This document shows, in pieces, positions 1 to 5,563 of a stretch of DNA of 7,515 nucleotides; position 1 is the stretch's first letter; each line of letters opens with the position of its first letter. Under the pieces are notes generated by a model. It made no database searches and was not told where the DNA came from. It was given only the letters and a program-made list of their open reading frames with translations. Location: NCBI GenBank assembly GCA_937910255.1, contig CALEOQ010000441.1, positions 1 through 7,515 of the forward strand, written 5' to 3'. This stretch comes from an uncultured Caulobacteraceae bacterium. GTDB lineage: Bacteria; Pseudomonadota; Alphaproteobacteria; Caulobacterales; Caulobacteraceae. A program made the translations under genes and the position numbers.

Positions 1-62
1 GGAGAGGGGGAGAAGGGGGAGGGGGAAGGGGAAGGGGGGGGGGGAGGAGGGTGATTGTTGGA
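1..62. other. Low-complexity G-rich sequencing tail (not genomic)
   Basis: This stretch is almost pure G with scattered A and lies outside a sequencing adapter that begins at 63. Read towards the adapter from the insert (minus strand) it is C-rich noise past the end of the library molecule. Because it is C-rich in read orientation, it is not the poly-G artefact of two-colour chemistry. It has no biological content. Confidence 0.9.
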
Positions 63-126
63 CAAGAAGAAGAAGGCATACGAGATTACGAGGTGACGGG
101 AGTTCAGACGTGTGCTCTTCCGAACA
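63..126. other. Illumina P7-side adapter with 6-nt index (contamination)
   Basis: Positions 63-86 match the P7 flow-cell primer with two C-to-A differences (67 and 74). Positions 87-92 (TACGAG) occupy the index position. Positions 93-123 match the read-2 adapter with one difference at 98. The last three adapter bases would be 124-126, where only one of three matches, so the genomic insert starts between 124 and 127. Confidence 0.97.
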
Positions 127-777
127 CGCCAGGGCGATGAGGGGCGCATCGGCGCCCAGCCCCGCGGCGCCGGCCACGATGCCGGCGGCCATCAGCACGG
201 CCAACTGCCACCAGCCGACCCGCACCGCCACCAGCGCGGCCGGCGCCCAGAGCACGGCCAGGACAAACACCCCCTGGGCGACGTTGCGGACCGCCAGGTC
301 GGGTCGGATCGGGTCGCCGATCGCCTGGCGGATCGCCTGATACAGGGCCGCGCCCGTCACCGCCTCGACGATGATCAGCGTCGCCAGGGCCGAAACCCCC
401 GCCATCAGAAGGATCATCGCCCGGCGCAGCCCCTGTGGCGTGGCCCGGCGCACCGCGCTGTAGGCCGCCCAGTAGAGCAGCCCCTGACAGACGAGCTTGA
501 CCGCGTTGGAACTCCAGAGGGGATCGGGCCTGTAGGGGCTCCACAGCATCGACCCGCAGGCCCAGATCACCAGGACCAGCAGGGCCAGGGCCGCGGGGCG
601 GTCAGCCTCGCTGACCTGAAAGGCCGGCAGGCACAGCAGGCCGACGATGCTGAGCAGCACGGCGAAGCCCAAGGGACCCAGCCAGCCCAGCAGGCCGGTC
701 ATCACCCCGGCGAAGGCCAGCACCCAACCGCACCACCGGGCGAAGCGCGGGCCGCTGATCCAGGCCGGCGCCGTCAC
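127..777 (-). CDS. O-antigen ligase-like polytopic membrane protein, 3' end missing
   Basis: This frame starts at GTG (777-775), overlaps the gor stop as GTGA, and stays open for 217 codons until it meets adapter. The 3' part of the gene is lost. The protein is strongly hydrophobic, with likely membrane segments near residues 17-34, 36-53, 62-78, 95-109, 120-141, 168-185 and 189-207. After the third segment it has the sequence LWSPYRPDPLWS, a loop I associate with O-antigen ligase/polymerase (WaaL/Wzy_C-like) proteins. Those inner-membrane enzymes transfer or polymerise undecaprenyl-linked glycans. The conserved periplasmic loop of the family would be in the missing half, so the family call is inference from the N-terminal pattern. 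The 4-nt overlap suggests translational coupling to gor. An overlapping minus-strand frame at 104-544 is Arg/Gly/Pro-rich and is a shadow of this gene. Confidence 0.6.
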
Positions 778-2156
778 GCCACCGCGCCCAGATCCTGCGG
801 CAGATGTTTCTCGCGCATGGTCACCAGTTCTTCGGCCAGGGTCGGATGGACGGCGCAGGTGGAATCCCACTGGGCCTTGGTGGCCCCCATCTTCAGGGCG
901 ATGGCGGCCATCTGGATGATTTCCGGCGCATCGGCGGCGACAACATGGCAGCCGAGGATCTTCTGGGTCTTCTCGTCCACCACCAGCTTGATCAGGGCGC
1001 GCTCGTCCCCGCCCGCGAAGGCGTGCTTCATGGCCCGGAAGCGCGAGAGGTAGATGTCGACCTTGCCGTGGGCGTGCCGGGCCTCGGCCTCGGTCATCCC
1101 CACCGAACCGATCGCCGGCTGCGAGAACACCGCCGAGGCGACCATCTCATGATCGAAGGTGGTCGGGTTGTCGTAGAATTCGGTCTGGGCGAAGGCCGCG
1201 CCTTCGCGGATCGCCACCGGGGTCAGGTTGATCCGATCGGTGACGTCGCCCACCGCCCAGATGTTCTCCACATTGGTCCTGGAATAGTCATCGACGATGA
1301 CGGCGCCATCCTTCAGCGCGACGCCAGCATTCTCCAGGCCCAGGCCCTCCACATAGGGCGCGCGGCCCAGGGCGAAGAGCACCTGATCGGACTCCAGGGT
1401 CGCGCCGCTGGTCAGATGGCTGACCAGCCCGGATTCGGTCTTTTCGACCCGCTCATGCTGGCAGCCCAGCAGGACGTCGATACCCTTCTTCTCCAGCTCC
1501 TCGGCCAGATGGGCGCGCACATGGTCATCGAACCCGCGCAGGATGTTGGGACCCCGATGCACCAGCGTCACATCGACGCCCAGGCCCTTGAAGATGCAGG
1601 CGAATTCAACGGCGATATAACCCCCGCCAGCGATCACGATCCGCTTGGGCAGGTTCTCGAGCTGGAAGGCCTCGTCGGAGGTCAGCACATGCTCGATCCC
1701 CGGCAGGTCCTGCGGGACCCAGGGCCGGCCGCCGGTGGCGATCAGGATCTTGTCGGCGGTGACGGTCTTGTCCTTGCCGACCAGCTCGATGGTGTGGGCG
1801 TCGATCAGCCTGGCCTTGGCGTGGGCCAGCTCGGCGCCGGCGTTCTGCAGGTTGGTGACATAGATCCCCGACAGGCGGGCGATTTCCTTGTCCTTTTCGG
1901 CCAGGAAGGTCGGCCAGTCGAAACTGGTTTCGCCGACGGTCCAGCCATAGGCCTGGGCCAGCTTGAAATGGCTGGCGAACTCCGAGGCGTAGACCATGAA
2001 CTTCTTGGGCACGCAGCCGCGGATCACGCACGTGCCGCCCACGCGGTGCTCTTCAGCCACGGCGACGCGGGCGCCGCTGAGGGCGGCCAGGCGCGCGGCG
2101 CGCACGCCGCCCGAGCCGGCGCCGATGACGAACAGGTCGTAGTCGTACTGGGTCAC
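774..2156 (-). CDS. gor: Glutathione-disulfide reductase
   Basis: FAD-dependent cytosolic enzyme that reduces GSSG to 2 GSH with NADPH. The 460 residues match the usual family length. Visible in order: FAD-binding GAGSGG (residues 12-17); redox-active pair C43/C48 in GGTCVIRGCVPKK; NADPH-domain GGGYIAVE (177-184), followed by R201 and R207 with the six-residue spacing of the arginines that bind the 2'-phosphate and give NADPH preference; a second FAD contact in AVGDVT; and the catalytic His-Glu pair H437/E442 in HPTLAEE. The CVIRGC form resembles plant and cyanobacterial enzymes rather than CVNVGC of E. coli. The start is GTG (2156-2154), chosen because AAGGAG at 2172-2167 is well placed. It lies 14 nt after rpiA, is almost certainly co-transcribed with it, and overlaps the next gene by 4 nt. 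The NADP arginines and the CxxxxC loop argue against dihydrolipoamide or mercuric reductase. Confidence 0.95.
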   Translation of the reverse strand: MTQYDYDLFVIGAGSGGVRAARLAALSGARVAVAEEHRVGGTCVIRGCVPKKFMVYASEFASHFKLAQAYGWTVGETSFDWPTFLAEKDKEIARLSGIYVTNLQNAGAELAHAKARLIDAHTIELVGKDKTVTADKILIATGGRPWVPQDLPGIEHVLTSDEAFQLENLPKRIVIAGGGYIAVEFACIFKGLGVDVTLVHRGPNILRGFDDHVRAHLAEELEKKGIDVLLGCQHERVEKTESGLVSHLTSGATLESDQVLFALGRAPYVEGLGLENAGVALKDGAVIVDDYSRTNVENIWAVGDVTDRINLTPVAIREGAAFAQTEFYDNPTTFDHEMVASAVFSQPAIGSVGMTEAEARHAHGKVDIYLSRFRAMKHAFAGGDERALIKLVVDEKTQKILGCHVVAADAPEIIQMAAIALKMGATKAQWDSTCAVHPTLAEELVTMREKHLPQDLGAVA

Positions 2157-2166
2157 GGGGGTGACG

Positions 2167-2172
2167 CTCCTT
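2167..2172 (-). promoter_or_regulatory. gor ribosome binding site overlapping the rpiA stop
   Basis: On the minus strand the rpiA stop reads TAAGGAG, so the Shine-Dalgarno AAGGAG begins inside the stop codon and ends 10 nt before the gor GTG. This supports the GTG start and suggests that ribosomes finishing rpiA help to load gor. Confidence 0.75.
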
Positions 2173-2854
2173 ACGGTTCGACGGTGACGACGCCTTCGGG
2201 CGTCCCCACCAGGGCCATGTCGGCCAGGTCGAGAAACAGGCCATGATCGACCACGCCGGTGACGCTCTTCAGCGCATCGGCCAGCGCCGCGGGATCCTCG
2301 ATCCGTCCGCAGGCTGCGTCATAGATGAGGTTTCCGCCGTCGGTTCGCACCGGGGCGCCGTCCTTCATGCGAAGACGCGGCGCGACGCCGAGATCGCACT
2401 CCGAAAGCGCATCGCAGATTCGCAGGGCCGTCGTCTCGTGAGCGAAGGCCACCACCTCGATCGGCAGCGGGAATTTGCCCAACACCGGCACGCGCTTGGC
2501 CGCATCGGCGATGACCACGCAGCGGCGCGAGGCCTCCCAGACCAGCTTCTCGCGCAACAGGGCCGCGCCGCCGCCCTTGATCAGCGACAGGGCGGGACCG
2601 ATCTCGTCGGCGCCGTCCACCGTCAGGTCGATGGATTTCACCGGGCCGAGTTCGGAGAGCGTCATCCCCAGGCCCTGGGCGAGCTCGGCGGTGGCGACCG
2701 AGGTGGCGACACAGGTCACGTCGAGCTTGCGCGCCGCCAGGGCCTTGACAAACCAGGCCGCCGTGGAGCCGGTGCCCAGGCCCACCACCATGCCGGCCTC
2801 GACCAGGGCGGCGGCGGCCTCGCCCGCGGCTTTCTTCTGCGCGTCTGCGTCCAT
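2171..2854 (-). CDS. rpiA: Ribose-5-phosphate isomerase A
   Basis: Interconverts ribose 5-phosphate and ribulose 5-phosphate in the non-oxidative pentose phosphate pathway. The 227-residue protein has the family signatures in order: GLGTGST (25-31, phosphate loop), VDGADEI (79-85), IKGGGAALLREK (92-103), VIADAAK, TDGGN and VVDHGLFL. D80, D83, K93 and E102 correspond to the E. coli active-site residues D81, D84, K94 and E103 at a constant offset of one. I chose the ATG at 2854. An in-frame TTG at 2881 would add nine residues (MPAARDGSQ) not typical of the family. No strong Shine-Dalgarno precedes the ATG. It sits 97 nt downstream of glmU and 14 nt upstream of gor. The pathway shares its oxidative branch with NADPH supply, which Gor consumes, so pairing the two genes is sensible, although that link is inference. 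Confidence 0.96.
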   Translation of the reverse strand: MDADAQKKAAGEAAAALVEAGMVVGLGTGSTAAWFVKALAARKLDVTCVATSVATAELAQGLGMTLSELGPVKSIDLTVDGADEIGPALSLIKGGGAALLREKLVWEASRRCVVIADAAKRVPVLGKFPLPIEVVAFAHETTALRICDALSECDLGVAPRLRMKDGAPVRTDGGNLIYDAACGRIEDPAALADALKSVTGVVDHGLFLDLADMALVGTPEGVVTVEP

Positions 2855-2903
2855 TTGAGATCCGTCTCTCGCCGCCGGCAAAACAAGCGGCTCATTTGTC
2901 TTC

Positions 2904-2926
2904 TTCTAGGCGCCTGCGGACGGCAA
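2904..2926 (-). promoter_or_regulatory. Candidate promoter for rpiA-gor-ligase
   Basis: In the 97-nt gap after glmU the minus strand has TTGCCG (2926-2921) and CTAGAA (2909-2904). This resembles the Caulobacter housekeeping pattern TTGACGS, 10-14 nt, GCTANAWC, but with mismatches in both boxes and spacing at the short limit. It would start transcription about 40 nt before rpiA. The call is weak and rests on position as much as sequence. Confidence 0.25.
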
Positions 2927-2940
2927 GGCCACGGGGGAAA

Positions 2941-2965
2941 GCCCCAAGGTCTCAGGCCTTGGGGC
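2941..2965 (-). terminator. Hairpin spanning the glmU stop codon, possible terminator
   Basis: Perfect 9-bp inverted repeat (2941-2949 with 2957-2965; arms GCCCCAAGG and CCTTGGGGC) and a 7-nt loop. On the minus strand the loop contains the glmU TGA and the stem is followed by TTTCCCCC, a poor U-tract. It may attenuate or protect the glmU transcript rather than terminate it fully. Confidence 0.45.
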
Positions 2966-4313
2966 CCCTGGCGCGTTTGCTGGCGCGGAACCGCTGCGCC
3001 CAGCCGGGCTTCTCCACCTGCGCCGAGCGCTCCAGAGACAGGGCCTCGGGCGCCACCTCGCGGGTGATCACCGAGCCCGAGCCGATATAGGCGCCGGCCC
3101 CGATACGCACCGGCGCCACCAGGGCCGAGTTGGAGCCGATGAAGGCGCCCTCCCCCACATGGGTGTCGAACTTGTCGAAGCCGTCATAGTTACAGAAGAT
3201 CGTCCCGGCCCCGATATTGGCCCCGGCCCCGACGGTTCCATCCCCCAGATAGGCCAGGTGATTGGCCTTGGCGCCGGCCCCGACCGCGACCTTCTTCACC
3301 TCGACGAAGTTGCCGATATGGGCGCTTGGCCCGATCTGCGCGCCGGGACGCAGGCGGGCATAGGGACCGATCAGCGCCCCCTCGGCCACGCTCGCCCCCT
3401 CCAGGTGACTGAAGGCCCGGATCACCGCGCCGGCCGCCACGGTCACGCCAGGGCCAAAGACCACAAAAGGCTCCACCGTCGCGCCGGGCGCGATCTGAGT
3501 GTCCCAGGAGAAGTGCACCGTGTCCGGGGCCGGCATGGCCACGCCCTCGTTGAGGAAGTGGTGGCGGCGGCGCTGCTGGAAGATGGCCTCGGCCGCCGTC
3601 AGCTGGGGTTGGGAGTCGGCGCCCATGACGGCGCTTTCGGGCACGAAGGCGGCGCGCACATTGGCCTCTTCGGCCACGGCGACGGCCACCACCGAGGTCA
3701 GGTAGTATTCGCCCTTGGCGTTGTCGTTGCCCACCTTGTCCAGCCAGTTGAACAGGCGGCAGGCGTCGGCGGCCATCATGCCGGAATAGCAGGCCCGCAC
3801 ATGGCGCTCTTCCTCGCTGGCGTCACGGGCCTCGACGATCCGGATGACATGGCCGTCGGCGCCGCGGATCAGCCGGCCATAGAGGGCCGGGTCGGCCGGC
3901 TCGAAGCCGAGCAGCGCGATCTGCGCCCCCTGCTCGCGCAGGGCGAACAGCGGCTCCAGGTCCTTGCCCTCCAGCAGCGGGCAGTCGGCGTTGGTCACCA
4001 GCACGTCGCCGGCGAAGTCATTCAGGGCCGGGCGGGCGGCCAGCACCGCGTGGCCAGTGCCGAGCGGCGGGTCCTGCACCACCACCGCGGCCTCGCCCAG
4101 CCGCGCCACCACCGCCTGGCGCACCGCCGCGCCCTGCGCCCCGACCACGACCAGGATCCGCGCGCAGCCGGCCGCCTGCACCGCACCTATGGCCCGGTCC
4201 AGCATGGTGCGGCCGCCCACCTTGTGCAGCACCTTCGGGATCGGCGACTTCATGCGCGTCCCCTGGCCCGCGGCGAGGATGACGGCGGCGCGCGGTTGGG
4301 CGCTGGGGGTCAT
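2952..4313 (-). CDS. glmU: Bifunctional N-acetylglucosamine-1-phosphate uridylyltransferase / glucosamine-1-phosphate acetyltransferase
   Basis: Cytosolic enzyme for the last two steps to UDP-GlcNAc, the precursor of peptidoglycan and lipid A. It has 453 residues, a normal length. The ATG at 4313 is preceded by GGAAGGA (4327-4321) with a 7-nt gap; an upstream TTG at 4346 is less likely. The N-terminal pyrophosphorylase domain has LAAGQGTRMKS (13-23), K27, LGTGHA (84-89), D110 and EYYLT (202-206). The C-terminal left-handed beta-helix carries the acetyltransferase residues R322, K340, H352, Y355, N366, N375 and K381, at a constant offset of 11 from E. coli R333 through K392. Oddly, three uridylyltransferase pocket positions differ from E. 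coli: Q79 becomes P83, N169 becomes Y176 and N227 becomes D233. The acetyltransferase site looks intact. It is divergent from gph. Confidence 0.96.
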   Translation of the reverse strand: MTPSAQPRAAVILAAGQGTRMKSPIPKVLHKVGGRTMLDRAIGAVQAAGCARILVVVGAQGAAVRQAVVARLGEAAVVVQDPPLGTGHAVLAARPALNDFAGDVLVTNADCPLLEGKDLEPLFALREQGAQIALLGFEPADPALYGRLIRGADGHVIRIVEARDASEEERHVRACYSGMMAADACRLFNWLDKVGNDNAKGEYYLTSVVAVAVAEEANVRAAFVPESAVMGADSQPQLTAAEAIFQQRRRHHFLNEGVAMPAPDTVHFSWDTQIAPGATVEPFVVFGPGVTVAAGAVIRAFSHLEGASVAEGALIGPYARLRPGAQIGPSAHIGNFVEVKKVAVGAGAKANHLAYLGDGTVGAGANIGAGTIFCNYDGFDKFDTHVGEGAFIGSNSALVAPVRIGAGAYIGSGSVITREVAPEALSLERSAQVEKPGWAQRFRASKRARGPKA

Positions 4314-4404
4314 GGCGAGGTCCTTCCCGAGTCGACGGCGTTGCAATCATGGGGCGTTTAGCCGAAACGGCGACAGGTTTCGACGAAAGGAGACGTAAGC
4401 AGCC
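4314..4404. promoter_or_regulatory. Divergent glmU/gph promoter region with paired TTTNNNCGAAA elements
   Basis: These 91 bp must hold the promoters of both genes. TTTAGCCGAAA (4357-4367) and TTTCGACGAAA (4378-4388) share TTTNNNCGAAA in the same orientation, with start-to-start spacing of 21 bp, two helical turns. The second is an 11-bp perfect palindrome around 4383. CGAAAC (4363-4368) and GTTTCG (4377-4382) also form a dyad. On the minus strand GCTAAAC (4362-4356) resembles a Caulobacter -10 box for glmU, with TCGAAAC 14 bp upstream as a poor -35. The second element overlaps the gph Shine-Dalgarno. A regulatory role is inference. Confidence 0.4.
4386..4392 (+). promoter_or_regulatory. gph ribosome binding site
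   Basis: AAAGGAG lies 12 nt before the ATG at 4405, a slightly long spacing, and is the only good Shine-Dalgarno in the intergenic region on this strand. It overlaps the second TTTNNNCGAAA element. Confidence 0.65.
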
Positions 4405-5127
4405 ATGGCCGCCCCCCTTGATCTGACGGCCCTGGCCGGCGCGACGCTCGCCTTCGACCTGGACGGCACCCTGGTGGACACCGCGCCCGATCTCGTCGGC
4501 ACGTTGAACGTCATCCTGCAGGAGGAAGGCCACGCCCCACTGCCGCTCGCCGAGGCCCGGCCCTTCATCGGCAAGGGCGCCCGCTGGCTGCTGCAGCGCG
4601 GCTTCACCGAGGCCGGCGCGCCCATCTCCGACGACGCCATGGGCGGCCTCTTCGCGCGGTTCATCGCCCGCTACAACGCCCATATCGCCGATGAGAGCGC
4701 CCCCTTCCCCGGCATGGTCGAGACGCTTGAAACCCTGCGCGGCGCGGGCGCGCGCCTGGTGGTCTGCACCAACAAGCGCACCGACCTGTCCACCAACCTG
4801 CTGGACGCCCTGGACCTGTCGTCCCTGTTCGAGGCCATTGTCGGGGCCGACGCCGCCCCGGCCCAGAAACCCGACCGCCGCCACCTGGAGACCGCCATCG
4901 CCCGGGCCGGCGGCCGCCCCGACCGCGCGATCATGATCGGCGACGCCGCCCCCGACGCCGGCGCCGCCCGGGCCGCCGGGGTGCCGCTGATCCTGGTCAG
5001 CTTCGGCTATACCGAGGTCCCCGTGGCCGAGCTGGGGGCCGACATCCTGATCGACCATTACGCCGATCTGCCCGCCGCCTGTTTGCAGCTACTGCCGGCT
5101 TGCCCCCAGCCAAACGAGACGCTATAG
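4405..5127 (+). CDS. gph: Phosphoglycolate phosphatase-type HAD hydrolase
   Basis: HAD-superfamily phosphatase, probably hydrolysing 2-phosphoglycolate to glycolate plus phosphate; this metabolite arises from oxidised DNA ends and other side reactions. The 240 residues fit the Gph family. Motif I is FDLDGTLVD, with nucleophile D18 and acid/base D20. Motif II is VVCTNK with T121. Motif III is K154 in AQKPD. Motif IV is IGDAAPD with D179 and D183, which hold Mg2+. An alpha-helical C1-type cap lies at about residues 27-100. Motif IV has GDA where E. coli Gph has GDS; both aspartates remain. It is divergent from glmU across 91 bp. The stop TAG (5125-5127) lies inside the probable promoter of the following tRNA. 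Substrate range within this family cannot be proven from sequence, so a broader sugar-phosphate phosphatase is possible. Confidence 0.88.
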   Translation: MAAPLDLTALAGATLAFDLDGTLVDTAPDLVGTLNVILQEEGHAPLPLAEARPFIGKGARWLLQRGFTEAGAPISDDAMGGLFARFIARYNAHIADESAPFPGMVETLETLRGAGARLVVCTNKRTDLSTNLLDALDLSSLFEAIVGADAAPAQKPDRRHLETAIARAGGRPDRAIMIGDAAPDAGAARAAGVPLILVSFGYTEVPVAELGADILIDHYADLPAACLQLLPACPQPNETL

Positions 5128-5128
5128 G
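5100..5128 (+). promoter_or_regulatory. Probable tRNA-Val promoter inside the 3' end of gph
   Basis: TTGCCC (5100-5105) and TATAGG (5123-5128) are separated by exactly 17 bp. Read as the Caulobacter housekeeping pattern, TTGCCCC, 14 bp, GCTATAGG also fits. Transcription would start near 5135, giving about a 9-nt leader before the tRNA at 5144. The gph stop codon TAG is part of the -10 box. Confidence 0.6.
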
Positions 5129-5143
5129 GCCGTCCCTTCCGAT

Positions 5144-5218
5144 GGATGCGTAGCTCAGCGGGAGAGCACCTCGTTCACACCGAGGGGGTCACAGGTTCAA
5201 TCCCTGTCGCATCCACCA
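5144..5218 (+). tRNA. tRNA-Val (anticodon CAC)
   Basis: A complete 75-nt cloverleaf. Acceptor 5144-5150 pairs with 5208-5214 (7 bp, perfect). The D arm is 5153-5156/5164-5167. The anticodon stem CCTCG/CGAGG (5169-5173/5181-5185) encloses loop TTCACAC, giving anticodon CAC at 5176-5178, which reads GUG valine codons. A 5-nt variable loop follows. The T stem ACAGG/CCTGT (5191-5195/5203-5207) has loop TTCAATC. Discriminator A5215 and an encoded CCA (5216-5218) are present. It starts 16 nt after gph and probably has its own promoter. Confidence 0.97.
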
Positions 5219-5225
5219 TTCCTTC

Positions 5226-5241
5226 CGCCGGTGAGCCGGCG
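5226..5241 (+). terminator. Hairpin after tRNA-Val, possible terminator
   Basis: CGCCGG, loop TGAG, CCGGCG form a 6-bp all-GC stem 8 nt after the tRNA CCA. The downstream sequence TGAATTCCCTTT is only partly T-rich, so termination is plausible but not textbook. Confidence 0.45.
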
Positions 5242-5477
5242 TGAATTCCCTTTCAGCGAACACCTCCGAAACGCGATACGTGCGGCGGCCGTGCATCCCT
5301 GCGTTGCTGCTCGTCAACAGGCCGTAGTTTCGCGCGAGCAGCCTCGTCTGGCGCCGATGAAGGTCGTCGCAAGCGTGTGAAGCCGCTGCCGGCCGTTGGC
5401 GGCGCGCGTCGTGGACACTTTTGACACCGCATCTCGAAACAGCCCCCCATTGCCCACCTGTCGCTTGACCCGGGCAC

Positions 5478-5507
5478 GGCGCATTCGCATGGTGCGCCCG
5501 TTATAGT
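5478..5507 (+). promoter_or_regulatory. Candidate promoter/operator of the RTX protease gene
   Basis: GGCGCA (5478-5483), 9 bp, TGCGCC (5493-5498) form a 21-bp dyad just before a -10-like TATAGT (5502-5507). There is no good -35 hexamer 17 bp upstream of that box; the dyad sits where it would be, as expected if an activator or repressor binds there. Transcription from about 5513 would leave about 50 nt before the chosen start codon. Low certainty. Confidence 0.3.
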
Positions 5508-5550
5508 TGCGTGGGGTGGGGCTGTGGCAGCGGCGCGCCCACGGTTTGTC

Positions 5551-5554
5551 GGAG
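5551..5554 (+). promoter_or_regulatory. Ribosome binding site that decides the RTX protease start
   Basis: GGAG lies 9 nt before the GTG at 5564, the best Shine-Dalgarno geometry in this leader. The first ATG (5579) would be 24 nt away, and a TTG at 5507 would add a tryptophan/arginine-containing tail foreign to the family, so GTG 5564 is preferred. Confidence 0.55.
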
Positions 5555-5563
5555 TGTTTTCCA

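Larger units (their letters stand above)
5242..5563. other. Gene-free region between tRNA-Val and the RTX protease
   Basis: I recognise no gene here on either strand. Small minus-strand frames (5253-5477 and one within 5314-5607) encode Arg/Ala-rich low-complexity peptides, have no recognisable domain and no strong start signal, and are judged non-coding. The region does contain an 8-bp inverted repeat (GCTGCTCG at 5306-5313, CGAGCAGC at 5335-5342, 21-nt loop), isolated -35-like hexamers TTGACA (5421-5426) and TTGACC (5465-5470) without convincing partners at 17 bp, and a dyad plus -10-like box at 5478-5507 described separately. Most of it is presumably leader and control region of the protease gene. 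Confidence 0.6.

Noticed and set aside
1..62. G-rich stretch as a G-quadruplex or telomere-like element
   Set aside because: It lies outside the adapter and is sequencing noise, not genomic DNA.
112..1053. 313-codon plus-strand frame at the left end
   Set aside because: Starts inside adapter sequence and runs antisense to the membrane protein and gor; His/Arg/Gln-rich without domains.
804..2246. 480-codon plus-strand open frame opposite gor and rpiA
   Set aside because: Gly/Asp/His/Gln-rich composition without any domain, lying antisense to two genes whose catalytic motifs are intact; a normal artefact of high-GC coding DNA.
3159..4361. 400-codon plus-strand open frame opposite glmU
   Set aside because: Antisense shadow of glmU with low-complexity Gly/His/Arg content and no recognisable fold.
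4018..5058. 346-codon minus-strand frame across the glmU start and opposite gph
   Set aside because: Gly/Gln/Arg-rich, spans a divergent promoter region and is antisense to gph, whose HAD motifs are complete.
5144..5218. tRNA-Val as a proven phage or island attachment site
   Set aside because: No second copy of the tRNA 3' end, no integrase and no phage gene is visible; kept only as a possibility.
5421..5470. TTGACA and TTGACC as -35 boxes of the protease promoter
   Set aside because: Neither has a convincing -10 box at 16-18 bp; the TATAGT at 5502 is about 31 bp from the nearer one.
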